DNA of 64,000 nucleotides from Pelagibius sp. Alg239-R121 (GTDB taxonomy: Bacteria > Pseudomonadota > Alphaproteobacteria > Kiloniellales > Kiloniellaceae): NCBI RefSeq assembly GCF_947331435.1, contig NZ_CAMZOF010000006.1, positions 62,001 to 126,000 of the forward strand, in the 5' to 3' direction. Below the pieces are notes generated by a model, which was given only the letters and a program-made list of their open reading frames with translations, was not told the DNA's origin and made no database searches. Positions 54,575 to 63,264 of the stretch are shown piece after piece; position 1 is the stretch's first letter, and each line of letters starts with the position of its first letter. The position numbers and the translations under genes were made by a program.

Positions 54575-54604
54575 GAGGCCTAGTTTCGTTTCCTAGAAAG
54601 GGTT

Positions 54605-55831
54605 TCAGAAATTCAGGTCGCGGATGCCCGGGTTGCTCAGACGTTCGATGAGCCGTCCCATGAAGGCTTCACAGGCGCCCAGTTGCTCCAAAGTGATAAA
54701 TTCGTCGGGTTTGTGGGCCTGAGCAATGGACCCGGGGCCACAGATGATTGTTGCGATACCCTGGCTCTGGAAACAGCCGGCCTCGGTACTGAAGGCCACC
54801 TTGGTCGTGGCATTGGCTTGCGCACAGCTCTTGACCAAAGTCACAAGATCACTGTCTTCGGCAAGAGAAAATGCCGGGTAGTGACAGAGCTCCTGCCAGG
54901 AAAAGCCGCAGGCCTCTTCGATTGCCTTCATGTCAGGTTCGATCCGGGTTCGGGCAAAGTCTGTGACTTCGGCAAAAAGCCCGGATATGTCATCATCGGG
55001 GAGATTGCGGAATTCGAACTCGAAGCTGCAATCCTTAGGCACAATATTGAGAGCCGTCCCGCCTTGAATGACTCCGGCCTGGATCGTCGTGTGCGGCACA
55101 TCGTAATCGTAATCGAAGGGTCCATCCACGGCCCTGCGGCGCGCCATCTCGTCCAGTTGTGCGATCATGCGTGCGGCGGCCTGAACCGCGTTGACGCCCT
55201 GTGGCGCGAGAGACGAATGGCACTCCAGGCCGCGAACATCGCAGCGATAGCCGATTCCACCCTTGTGGGCTGTCACGACCTGCATCTCCGTCGGCTCGCC
55301 AATCACACAGGCAAGTGGCACGACGTCCTGGGACTGCAGGAATGTCATCAGGCGCTTTGCGCCGCCACAGTCGACCTCTTCGTCGAAAGATAGGCAGAGG
55401 TGGATTGGAATCTGAAGGTCGGCCTCCAAAAACCTCGGGACGTGAGACAGGGCAACCGCGATGAAGCCTTTCATGTCGCAAGTGCCACGACCGTAGAGGC
55501 GGCTGTTATCGTGCCTGACGGTCCAGGGGTCGGAAGACCAGTTCTGGCCGTCTACGGGTACCACGTCGCTGTGACCGGACAATGCGATGCCGCCGCGACC
55601 GGCAGGGCCGACCGTGGCGTAAAGGTTGGCCTTTTTTCCGCTGTCATCAAACGAGAGCTGCGAGCTGACGCCGAGCTTCGACAGGTAGGTCTCGACATCG
55701 TGGATGAGCTCAAGGTTCGAATTCCGGCTGGTGGTGTCGAAACCGACCAGCCGTTCGATCATCGCGACGCTGCCCGCGGTCACGCGCGCCGGGCTTACAG
55801 TTCCTATGGTGGACTTTTCAGACTGGGACAT
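54605..55831 (-). CDS. argE: Acetylornithine deacetylase ArgE
   Basis: Hydrolyses N-acetylornithine to ornithine in arginine synthesis, using a dinuclear zinc centre of the M20 peptidase family. The 408-residue product has SGHSDVVPVDGQNWSSDPW (His ligand), YGRGTCDMKGFIAVAL (bridging Asp), SFDEEVDCGGAKRLM (catalytic Glu-Glu) and the C-terminal His ligand in GSIAQAHKPDEFI. The M at 55831 is chosen over 55864 and 55906 because the family core starts soon after; none has a strong ribosome site. A close relative could be a desuccinylase. Confidence 0.92.
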   Translation of the reverse strand: MSQSEKSTIGTVSPARVTAGSVAMIERLVGFDTTSRNSNLELIHDVETYLSKLGVSSQLSFDDSGKKANLYATVGPAGRGGIALSGHSDVVPVDGQNWSSDPWTVRHDNSRLYGRGTCDMKGFIAVALSHVPRFLEADLQIPIHLCLSFDEEVDCGGAKRLMTFLQSQDVVPLACVIGEPTEMQVVTAHKGGIGYRCDVRGLECHSSLAPQGVNAVQAAARMIAQLDEMARRRAVDGPFDYDYDVPHTTIQAGVIQGGTALNIVPKDCSFEFEFRNLPDDDISGLFAEVTDFARTRIEPDMKAIEEACGFSWQELCHYPAFSLAEDSDLVTLVKSCAQANATTKVAFSTEAGCFQSQGIATIICGPGSIAQAHKPDEFITLEQLGACEAFMGRLIERLSNPGIRDLNF

Positions 55832-55966
55832 GGATGAGGCGGAATTTCGGCTGGAGGCTAACATACGAATTGCGGGCAAAGCATGGCAGAGCCGTTCAGG
55901 GAACACCAGAAGCTTGGATGCGGGCCGGCCAGATCCCTGGCACGGCAGTTCGTGACCTGGTGGCTG

Positions 55967-56908
55967 TCATTCGACCAGAGGGTTGATCGGGGTTTCAGGA
56001 TAGGAAAAGGCCGCGACCTCTTCCTGGATCCAATCCCTGAAGGCGCAGATTTTCGGCTGCTCCGCCGTTTCCTTCGGACCGACCAGATAATAGCTGAATG
56101 GACCGGGTATCACTGGGCCAAAAGGGCAGACGAGGCGGCCAGCCGCGAGATCGTCACCGATCAGCGAAGTCCGGCCCAGAGCCACGCCGTGGCCTTCGAT
56201 GGCTGCTTGGATCACCATGCTTGAATGACTGTAGGCCGGCCCGCGATCCGGGTCGACACAAGTGACTTCCGCCGCCCGTAGCCAGCCCTGCCAATCGTTT
56301 GCCGATGCGTCGGTGCGGGCCATATCGTCGTGCAGCAAAATATGGTGGCGCAGATCTGTCGGCTCGCATAAGGGATGTTCGCTTTCGACCAGCCGTGGAC
56401 TGCAGACCGGAAAGATCCGGTCGCCCATCATCGGGTCGATGTGATGCCCCGGATAATTGCCCTTGCCGTAGCGGACCGCCAAATCGAAGTCATCCTGGTC
56501 GAAGTCGACGATCTGATCGTTTGCAGAGACCAGAACATCGATCGCGGGATTATGTTCGCTGAAACGCGGCAGGCGGGGCAGCAGCCACTTGGCGGCGAAG
56601 GACGGCAGGACACTGATTTTGAGATTTCCGGTCTTGTCCTGGCCGCGAATCCGCAGGGTCGCACGGCTCATCATATCCAACGCGTCCCGGAGTTCGGGGA
56701 AATATGCCTGTCCGGCATCGGTCAGCAGCAATCTGCGGTTCAAGCGTCGGAACAGCTGAATACCGAGATGTGCTTCCAAAGTTTTGATTTGGTGGCTGAC
56801 CGCCGCCTGGGTGACGAAAAGCTCGTCTGCCGCCTTGGTAAAAGACAGGTGGCGGGCGGCGGCTTCGAAGGCCCGGAGCGCATTGAGAGGCGGAAGTTTA
56901 CGAACCAT
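55967..56908 (-). CDS. LysR-family regulator, GcvA type
   Basis: A 313-residue LysR regulator with an N-terminal winged HTH (KLPPLNALRAFEAAARHLSF, TKAADELFVTQAAVSHQIKT, LEAHLGIQLFRRLNRRL) and an effector domain (ISVLPSFAAKWLLPRL, VDFDQDDFDLAVRYGKGNYP) of the GcvA subgroup. It is divergent from the DUF1127 gene with 144 bases between; such pairs are common in alphaproteobacteria and the LysR usually controls the neighbour. The 3' end lies near argE but on the same strand with a 136-base gap. Confidence 0.93.
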   Translation of the reverse strand: MVRKLPPLNALRAFEAAARHLSFTKAADELFVTQAAVSHQIKTLEAHLGIQLFRRLNRRLLLTDAGQAYFPELRDALDMMSRATLRIRGQDKTGNLKISVLPSFAAKWLLPRLPRFSEHNPAIDVLVSANDQIVDFDQDDFDLAVRYGKGNYPGHHIDPMMGDRIFPVCSPRLVESEHPLCEPTDLRHHILLHDDMARTDASANDWQGWLRAAEVTCVDPDRGPAYSHSSMVIQAAIEGHGVALGRTSLIGDDLAAGRLVCPFGPVIPGPFSYYLVGPKETAEQPKICAFRDWIQEEVAAFSYPETPINPLVE

Positions 56909-56934
56909 AAATTCAGATAAATAAAACTAATCCG

Positions 56935-56990
56935 ATGCATCAGATATCATCGTTTGAAAGAGGATGCAATTCGCAATAAATCATATGCAT
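56935..56990. promoter_or_regulatory. Candidate LysR operator region
   Basis: ATGCAT occurs at 56935-56940 and at 56985-56990, 50 bases apart, in the divergent gap between the LysR gene and the DUF1127 gene. The region is AT-rich and contains GATATCATC. LysR sites are usually T-N11-A dyads, so this is only suggestive. Confidence 0.3.
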
Positions 56991-57052
56991 ACAAGATGTA
57001 CTGCGCGCCGGCCGGAAATAGGTCCTGCCGGGCATAGGATAGGAGAAGAGAG

Positions 57053-57295
57053 ATGACGAATTTTTCAACACACACTCACGCAAGGCCTGTTGGTTTCGCA
57101 ATCAGGACCCCGGCTGATGTCCTTCTGTCCCCAGTGCGCATCGTCATGTATCTCTTTAATGTTTTACTGCTTTGGCAAGATCGCGCAACCCAGCGCCACC
57201 ATCTGGCGTCGCTCAGTGATCGACGCTTGCGGGATATGGGCCTGACGCCGACCGATGTTGGGAAAGAAGTCTCCAAACCCTTCTGGAGAGCCTGA
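57053..57295 (+). CDS. DUF1127 domain protein
   Basis: An 80-residue protein ending in the DUF1127 pattern LASLSDRRLRDMGLTPTDVG, then KEVSKPFWRA. In several alphaproteobacteria such Arg-rich small proteins affect phosphate, RNA turnover or stress traits, and often sit next to a LysR gene as here. The N-terminal part has a hydrophobic stretch (about 27-42). The ATG follows AGGAGAAGAGAG. The following gap (57296-57564) shows no gene. Confidence 0.88.
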   Translation: MTNFSTHTHARPVGFAIRTPADVLLSPVRIVMYLFNVLLLWQDRATQRHHLASLSDRRLRDMGLTPTDVGKEVSKPFWRA

Positions 57296-57564
57296 CGGAA
57301 GAACCGAAGTCACGAAACCGCAGCCAAGCTATTCACCACTGCGTTAAGCTTAAAAATTGTACCCTGACATTATCCAGGTTTGGGCAAGTCTACTTCAACT
57401 CCCTGCGAAGCCGGTCTTGCCCGCCTGCCTTTTGCGCTGCCGTTTTCACCGATGTCCCCCCATCGCCGGAAACGTGCAGCGTTCTTTTTGACCGGTAACG
57501 GTCACGGCAATCTGATTTTTTTCCTGCCCCTCAAAGACGCGCCAAATAGGGACTGACTGTTCCT

Positions 57565-58338
57565 CTAAACGATGAACTGTTCCTTCACGATCCGTTCCTC
57601 GAGACTGTGCTCGGGGTCGAACAGAAGATGAAGGTCCACGGTGGTGTCTTCGTAGACCGAGACTTCTTTGACATCCCGGATCTCGGTGTAGTCCGCAGTC
57701 GCACTGACCGGGCGCTTAACCGGATTGACGACTTCGAACGAAATTCTCGCAGTATTGGGAAGCAACGCACCGCGCCAGCGCCGGGGCCGAAACGCACTGA
57801 TGGGCGTGACGGCAAGTAGGGCCGCGCGGATCGGCACGATTGGGCCATGGGCCGAGAGGTTATAGGCCGTGCTGCCGGCGGGCGTCGCGACGATGATTCC
57901 GTCGCAAATCAACTCTTCCATGCGCTCCACATCGTCGATCTTGATCTTAAGCTTGGCCGCTTGCCGGCTTTCGCGAAGCAGAGAAACTTCATTGATCGCC
58001 AGCGCGTTGTGGCATTGGCCTTCCATGGTTTGAGCCGTCATGCGCAAGGGATGGAGAGTCGCTTTTCGTGCGTTGTTGACCCGTTCGACCAGACCGTCTT
58101 CGTCATGCTGATTCATGAGAAAGCCCACGGTGCCCCGGTTCATGCCATAGATCGGCACGCCCCGCTCCAGATGGGCGTGCAGTGTTTCCAGCATGAAGCC
58201 GTCACCGCCCAGGGCTACAATAATGTCGGCTTCTTCCGGCGCAACATGGCTGTAGCGTTTTTTCAGGCGATCGAGCGCGGCGTCGGCTTTATCGGTACCG
58301 TTGGCCACAAAGGCGAGGCGGGGATCGGTCACAGGCAC
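57565..58338 (-). CDS. nadK: NAD kinase
   Basis: Phosphorylates NAD to NADP. The 257-residue product has the GGDG motif in [16 protein letters not shown], the NxxE/D-type motif [19 protein letters not shown], and the nucleotide/substrate segment [20 protein letters not shown]. The length is near the low end of the family. The preceding genes on the other strand are divergent; no operon partner is visible. Confidence 0.96.
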   Translation of the reverse strand: MPVTDPRLAFVANGTDKADAALDRLKKRYSHVAPEEADIIVALGGDGFMLETLHAHLERGVPIYGMNRGTVGFLMNQHDEDGLVERVNNARKATLHPLRMTAQTMEGQCHNALAINEVSLLRESRQAAKLKIKIDDVERMEELICDGIIVATPAGSTAYNLSAHGPIVPIRAALLAVTPISAFRPRRWRGALLPNTARISFEVVNPVKRPVSATADYTEIRDVKEVSVYEDTTVDLHLLFDPEHSLEERIVKEQFIV

Positions 58339-58542
58339 CCTCTTGTTTTTTTGCGCCCAAGCCGGTTGGTCGGCGGACGCAGTCCGAATTCTGTTCTCCG
58401 GCGGGCTTTTTCGGCGCCAACCGCAATTTCCGCTCTTGTGTCACGGCTGCTGTAACCGCAAGCAAGCTTGTCAAAGATCTGATGTGAATGCACTTTAGGT
58501 CATGACCTGACACAAGAACAATAAAGTCGAATGGGAGAGGAT

Positions 58543-59031
58543 ATGTTTCGGACCTGCGTGACGACGGGTTTTTTGATCGCTGTGATGCTTGCGGCGGCTG
58601 TGGGCAACGTCCTTCGGGCTGAAGACCGGCATTCCGGCTACTACTATCCTGAGCCCGGCAGCCGCGAAGTCTACGACGCTCGTGCGCAAACCCTGCCGGG
58701 GGTCGGACGCGCCCAGCGCATTGGTTTCGTTACCGGCATTACCAATGAAAAGCTGAAAAGTCCCTATCCGCCCGAGGCGGCGATCTTTGCCAAGGGCGAG
58801 CAGGCGGAGAAACTCATCATCGTGGCTTTGCAGGATGAGCGGATCGATACGCTGTTCCGCGCCCGTGCGATCTTCGCCAACTTGACCGCGTCGGCCCGCG
58901 TGCTGCCGGTTTTTCAGGAGTTCGGCGTCCAGGACTGGTTCACCTTTTTTGATTTGGCCAAGATGCTCGGTTTCAAGCAGATCACCATCTCCAACGGGCG
59001 CGAGTTCTCCCATCAAGTGATTATCAACTAG
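58543..59031 (+). CDS. Exported protein conserved in alphaproteobacteria, unknown
   Basis: A 162-residue product with a signal peptide (FLIAVMLAAAVGNVLRAEDR) and a conserved domain with RIGFVTGITNEKL, YPPEAAIFAKGEQAEKLIIV and QDWFTFFDLAKMLGFKQITI, ending ISNGREFSHQVIIN. Relatives are sometimes labelled molybdopterin-guanine dinucleotide synthesis protein A, but the signal peptide and lack of a nucleotidyltransferase motif argue against that; treat the name as unsupported. The ATG at 58543 follows GGGAGAGG; an ATG at 58531 is also in frame. Confidence 0.8.
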   Translation: MFRTCVTTGFLIAVMLAAAVGNVLRAEDRHSGYYYPEPGSREVYDARAQTLPGVGRAQRIGFVTGITNEKLKSPYPPEAAIFAKGEQAEKLIIVALQDERIDTLFRARAIFANLTASARVLPVFQEFGVQDWFTFFDLAKMLGFKQITISNGREFSHQVIIN

Positions 59032-59080
59032 TGCCTCCTGTCCTTGATAAACGAGTCCCTGGAACGTCGGCGAGTCCGAA

Positions 59081-59362
59081 ATGAGTGCGTCCGGCGCAGA
59101 GTCATTCCTTGATCGTCCCGTCGCGCGCCTGGCGGCTTTGGGCGTGGCGGGCGTGACCATTGCTTTGCTATTCTATATCAACCGGCAAGACTTCCTGCCG
59201 GGGTCCGCACCCGTTTCGCCCGCGGAGACCGCCTATCTGGCCTGTGTTTCGGAACGCCATGGCCAGGTCGACGCGATGATCGAGGATGGCGTTGTGACCG
59301 AAGCCCAGGCGGCCACATTCAAAGGGCGCGCCGAAGCGCTTTGCCGGGCAACGGCGCAATAG
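59081..59362 (+). CDS. Small single-pass membrane protein, unknown
   Basis: A 93-residue protein with one membrane segment (about 14-33, ARLAALGVAGVTIALLFYIN) and a periplasmic tail with two Cys (LACVSERHGQVDAMIEDGVV, then LCRATAQ) that may form a disulphide. It follows the exported protein gene after 49 bases and precedes the VOC-cupin gene by 17 bases. Function unknown. Confidence 0.68.
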   Translation: MSASGAESFLDRPVARLAALGVAGVTIALLFYINRQDFLPGSAPVSPAETAYLACVSERHGQVDAMIEDGVVTEAQAATFKGRAEALCRATAQ

Positions 59363-59379
59363 ACCAAAGAGTTTCAACC

Positions 59380-60510
59380 ATGACCGACACCTCTCTCTCC
59401 CAAACTGCGCCTGAAAGAATTACCGCAGCGGAAGTGGTCCTGCCCTGCACGGATCTGCCCGCCACCATGAAGTTCTTCAACGAGCGGCTGGGCTTCAGAC
59501 TGGACGCCATCTTTCCGGCGGACGGTCCCGCGACGGCGGTGATCTCAGGTCATGGCCTGCGTATCCGGCTGTCACGCGATGCTTCGGAGATGGACCCCGG
59601 GCGGGTGAGCTTGCGCTGCGCCGATCCCAAGGCGGTGGCGGGCGGCGAGACCGAACTGACCGCGCCCAACGGCACTCGCATCGAACTGGTCGAGGCCGAC
59701 CCGCCGCTGGCCCTGCCGCCAATCGACCAGTCCTTCGTGGTGACGAAGATGGGCGGCGACGCCGCCTGGGGCGTGGGGCGCGCGGGCATGCGCTACCGCG
59801 ACCTGATTCCAAACCGCCAGGGCGGGCGCTTCATCGCCTCTCACATCGCGATCCCCGACGGCGGCCTGGTGCCCGACATGGTGCACTTCCACAAGGCCCG
59901 CTTTCAGATGATCTACTGCTACAAGGGCTGGGTGCACCTGCTCTATGAGGACCAGGGGCCGCAGTTCACCATGAAGGCGGGCGACTGCGTCCTCCAGCCC
60001 CCGGAGATCCGCCATCGGGTGCTGGAATGCTCGCCCGGCTTCGAGGTCATCGAAATCGGCTGCCCCGCCGACCACATGACCTGCATCGACCACGAGATGC
60101 CGCTGCCCAACGGCGCGGTGAACCCGGATCGGGTTTTTAACGGGCAGCGCTTTGTGCGGCATCAGGCAGATAAGGTGGAGTGGCAGCCGGGGCGATTGGA
60201 AGGCGTCGAGTTCCGCGATATCGGGATTGCTGCGGCGACCGACGGTTTGGCCAGCGCGCAGGTCTGGCGGTTAGGGGCGGGGGTGACTGCCGTGCCGGCG
60301 GTGAAGCATGCGGCGGAGTTCGTCTTCTACTTCGTGCTGGAGGGGGCGATGACCCTGCAGGCCGAAGGGCAGGGGGCGCAAGCCCTGAGCGCGGGGGATA
60401 GCTTCGTCGTTCCCGAGGGCATGGTCTTCGGGATGGAAGGCGCGTCGGCAGATCTGGAACTACTCGAGGTGGCGCTGCCGGCGGATTATGGGGTGGAGTT
60501 GAAGGAGTGA
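59380..60510 (+). CDS. VOC (glyoxalase-like) and double-cupin fusion protein
   Basis: A 376-residue three-domain protein. Residues about 8-112 form a VOC/glyoxalase-like domain (AAEVVLPCTDLPATMKFFNE, RLGFRL). Two cupin domains follow: one at about 160-250 (DMVHFHKARFQMIYCYKGWV, then EIRHRV), with His/His/His-type ligands, and one at about 290-376 (AAEFVFYFVLEGAMTLQAEG, GDSFVVPEGMVFGM). It probably binds a metal and a small molecule, perhaps as a dioxygenase or isomerase. The gene is GC-richer than its neighbours (59761-59820 has 45 G or C in 60 bases). The ATG at 59380 is used. Confidence 0.85.
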   Translation: MTDTSLSQTAPERITAAEVVLPCTDLPATMKFFNERLGFRLDAIFPADGPATAVISGHGLRIRLSRDASEMDPGRVSLRCADPKAVAGGETELTAPNGTRIELVEADPPLALPPIDQSFVVTKMGGDAAWGVGRAGMRYRDLIPNRQGGRFIASHIAIPDGGLVPDMVHFHKARFQMIYCYKGWVHLLYEDQGPQFTMKAGDCVLQPPEIRHRVLECSPGFEVIEIGCPADHMTCIDHEMPLPNGAVNPDRVFNGQRFVRHQADKVEWQPGRLEGVEFRDIGIAAATDGLASAQVWRLGAGVTAVPAVKHAAEFVFYFVLEGAMTLQAEGQGAQALSAGDSFVVPEGMVFGMEGASADLELLEVALPADYGVELKE

Positions 60511-60551
60511 GGCCGGGCTTTATTTCAAGCACGTCCCAGCAACTTCCTTAA

Positions 60552-60767
60552 CGCACAAATCGCGACCTGACCCCATCCACGGAACTTCCCGGTCACGAGA
60601 ACCCGATCTATGTGGAGAAGTCACGCACGCTCATGGCCGAGCGCGATGCGGAGATCTTCGGAAAAGGTCGCGCCTTCGCCACGCGCACGGACCAGGGCTC
60701 GCTGCCGCCCTCAGCGAAGAATGTCGACGCGATGCTGGCGGAGCATGCCAAGGAGACCGAAGCGTAG
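60552..60767 (+). pseudogene. 3' remnant of an unidentified gene
   Basis: An open frame without a proper start that reads like a protein C-terminus: GHENPIYVEKSRTLMAERDA, then AEIFGKGRAFATRTDQGSLP and KNVDAMLAEHAKETEA before a TAG at 60765. Codon use and regular helices look coding, and a TAA closes the frame at 60549. It is probably the tail of a deleted gene. I cannot name the parent family. It sits between the GC-rich VOC-cupin gene and a PEP-CTERM gene. Confidence 0.45.
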
Positions 60768-60795
60768 CAGGGGCGCCGGGGCCTGTGCTTGAGCG

Positions 60796-61515
60796 CTATG
60801 CGAGTTGGCGTACGACCGCCCTGCGCCGGCGCGCGATGCCGAGGCCCGCGAGACCGAAACCGAAGAGCGCCAGCGTGGCTGGTTCAGGCACGGCGACGAT
60901 GTCAGGAATGTCGACGAAATCCGGCACCGACGGATCAATTCTGACCTGCTGTAAGGTGAGTGTTGCGTTATCGTCCAGGTCGAACTGAATGTTGTTAAAG
61001 TGGATGTCGAGAAAGCCGAGGCCGGGGGCCAATCCCGCCTGTTCCTGACTGACGTCAAAACGCCAGGTCAGTATGCCGGCGTCAATCAGCGCAGCCCTAT
61101 CAAAGATGTTGTCAGCGAATACAGAAACGTCGGGGGCGCCGCCATCGACGCCCGTGAACAGCAGGTCGCCATCCTCCCGTGGCCAAGTTACATCCGCATT
61201 GTTGCTCGTCGTCGCGAAGGTGAGCGTGATTTCCCACGGATTTTGCGGGGGCGGAAAGCCGGGGAAGGGCGGAGGGCCAAAACCAGGATCGCTCAACACG
61301 ATGCGTGGGCCGAAAAGGATATCGATATCCACCGTGGCGGTGCCAGTAGCACTCAGTGGAATAACGCCTGCACCTCCAATGACGTCGATGCAGGTCGCGC
61401 TGCCGTCACAGGTAACGACGGAAACATCGTCGGGGGTGAGGGGCAGCGCATGCGTCGTTGAGGTACCGCATAACAGGAAGACACTGGTGAAGCCTAATGC
61501 AAATAACTGTTTCAT
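60796..61515 (-). CDS. PEP-CTERM anchored exported protein
   Basis: A 239-residue protein with a signal peptide (KQLFALGFTSVFLLCGTSTT), a beta-rich middle and a C-terminal sorting signal VPEPATLALFGFGLAGLGIA followed by RRRR. Such proteins are exported and cleaved near VPEP by an exosortase (EpsH/XrtA family), often in bacteria making exopolysaccharide. No exosortase is visible in this window. The middle contains a Pro-rich run (PGFGPPPFPGFPPPQ). No close family is recognised. Confidence 0.88.
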   Translation of the reverse strand: MKQLFALGFTSVFLLCGTSTTHALPLTPDDVSVVTCDGSATCIDVIGGAGVIPLSATGTATVDIDILFGPRIVLSDPGFGPPPFPGFPPPQNPWEITLTFATTSNNADVTWPREDGDLLFTGVDGGAPDVSVFADNIFDRAALIDAGILTWRFDVSQEQAGLAPGLGFLDIHFNNIQFDLDDNATLTLQQVRIDPSVPDFVDIPDIVAVPEPATLALFGFGLAGLGIARRRRAVVRQLA

Positions 61516-61896
61516 AATATGAACCCTTCAATTATTTGCCTGTAGGCTATTGATGCCTGCCGGCGCCGTCATTCCTCGAAATTCGAATAGGGCTATACAG
61601 GATTTTTGCAAGGCTTTGCCGCAAGCGATGGGAGCCCGCGTGAATGAGCGGGACTATTCACGGGCAGAGCTTTGCTTCCGCGCTGCGGCCGCCATTGGAA
61701 TGCGCAGGCGCCGATCAATGACCTCTTCTGATCGAAACAAGCACCGCAAGGAGCAAGAGTCCGCCGCCGTGTGTTAACGGGGTAGCTCACATGCGGTTAT
61801 TGCGGGTTCTTGTATGTCCCCCGATACCTCCCTCGTTGCGATCAGCGGAGACCAGGACTGCGGCCTTTCAGCTGATCCATGCCACCGGAGCGTCGG
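61516..61896. other. 381-base intergenic stretch without a supported gene
   Basis: The region lies upstream of the PEP-CTERM gene and past the end of the gene at 61897. Several short frames occur on both strands, none with a start, ribosome site or recognisable motif. Nothing else is evident. Confidence 0.5.
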
Positions 61897-63264
61897 TCAT
61901 TGGAAGCAAGCGACACGATGTCTGCTGGACGCGTTTTCGCCCTCTGTGAAACCATTGTCTCTAACCGTCTGATACTTCCGGACGTACTGATCGACATATT
62001 GCGCCTCGGCGGTCCAGATGCCGAGATGTGCATCCTGCGAACGAAGTTCCGACAAGCGCCCGCGCGCTTCGCTCACAGCCGGAAGCCGCAACCCCCGTTC
62101 CCTGCAGTAGGTGCCCGCTTCATCCCAGGAAAGATTGGGACCCAGGACAATGGCCGTCGGTCCGGAAGGCTGGCTGCCCGAGCCCGATGGCGTTGCCTTC
62201 GCTTCACTGCTCGAAGGCGCCGCTTGTGCCTTTGGTCCGCGCGCCAGTTCCTCGATCTTGTCCAGCTCCAGGGTAGGGACGAAGGGCTGGTTGTTTCTGA
62301 CGCGGGCCCTGATCCGTTCAAAGTCCTCGGCGGCGAGGGCAATGATTTTCTTGCCGCGCGAGTCGATTTCAGCGATTTCGTCCCGCTTGGCCGTGAGCGC
62401 AGACATCAAGCCATCGTCGTTGAGCCCGCTGCCGCCAATGGGCGTGAACTGGTCTTGCCATCCTTTGCAGCTCTGCCGGCGCTGCGCTTCAACGCGGGCG
62501 ATGTGCTGTCGAACCGGGCCGTAGGGGTTTTCGTAACAGGCGCGGCCTGACAAAGAGCAGGTACAGAGCCGTTCTATCTTCCCATGCGCGGCCAAGACCT
62601 GCGAGCTGGGCTGCGTGGAAGCGTGCGCGCGCGCTGGATACTGTTGCGTGGAAGCCGGTCGGTCCGGGGCGTCCCCGGACAGGTTTGCCTGATCGGGCGT
62701 ATCCAGAACGCTGTCGAATGTGACGATCTGCAACTCTTCCAGCTTCTTTGGCGTGGGCAGAGGCGCAGGCCAATCCCTGAAGTAGGCCTGGATGCAACCG
62801 TATCTCTCCAGGCAATAGTCGCGCACGGTGTTGTAGTCTTCCTGGCTGACCGGGGTTTGCGTTTCAAGAAACTTCAGCCGCGTCTCCAGGCACATATACT
62901 CGCTGCGGCATTCGATCGTGATGTTCAGATCTCTATCGACCTTCTTCGACAGGTCCAGCCGGCTTCCTTCCAATGGCCGTTCCGCATAGGCCTCCTGGAC
63001 CGCGTCGTTGAGTTGTTCCTTGTCCTGGGCATCCAGGAACTTGTTACAAAAGGGGCTGTTCCGGTAGATCTTCTCCTTCAACCAGGACAGTGCGTCGGGC
63101 AGGCTGTCGACAAGGTAGCCGTGACATGCCGATCTGATCGTCTTGTCGAGATGCAGTTCGAGTCCCTCGATGTCCTGGGCCAGGGCCGGGCCGGGCATCA
63201 GGGCGCTGAAAACAAGGGCGCAGACGCTCAACCTCTTAACGAGGCATTCCAAACCGCTCATCAT
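61897..63264 (-). CDS. Secreted Cys-rich protein with FGE/C-type-lectin-like C-terminus, unknown
   Basis: A 455-residue product with a signal peptide (LSVCALVFSALMPGPALAQD), an N-terminal half with many paired Cys (ACHGYLVD, FCNKFLDAQDKEQL, ECRSEYMCLETRL, YCLERYGCIQAYF, LCTCSLSGRACYENPYG), a helical middle, and a C-terminal part reading SWDEAGTYCRERGLRLPAVS and AHLGIWTAEAQYV, then HRVACFQ, similar in layout to the last strands of formylglycine-generating-enzyme or C-type-lectin folds. It overlaps the upstream gene by one base (TAATG). I do not recognise the whole protein. Confidence 0.7.
   Translation of the reverse strand: MMSGLECLVKRLSVCALVFSALMPGPALAQDIEGLELHLDKTIRSACHGYLVDSLPDALSWLKEKIYRNSPFCNKFLDAQDKEQLNDAVQEAYAERPLEGSRLDLSKKVDRDLNITIECRSEYMCLETRLKFLETQTPVSQEDYNTVRDYCLERYGCIQAYFRDWPAPLPTPKKLEELQIVTFDSVLDTPDQANLSGDAPDRPASTQQYPARAHASTQPSSQVLAAHGKIERLCTCSLSGRACYENPYGPVRQHIARVEAQRRQSCKGWQDQFTPIGGSGLNDDGLMSALTAKRDEIAEIDSRGKKIIALAAEDFERIRARVRNNQPFVPTLELDKIEELARGPKAQAAPSSSEAKATPSGSGSQPSGPTAIVLGPNLSWDEAGTYCRERGLRLPAVSEARGRLSELRSQDAHLGIWTAEAQYVDQYVRKYQTVRDNGFTEGENASSRHRVACFQ

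Noticed and set aside
61593-61790. Minus-strand frame of 65 residues in the gap after the PEP-CTERM gene
   Set aside because: No start context or motif; possible remnant but unsupported.
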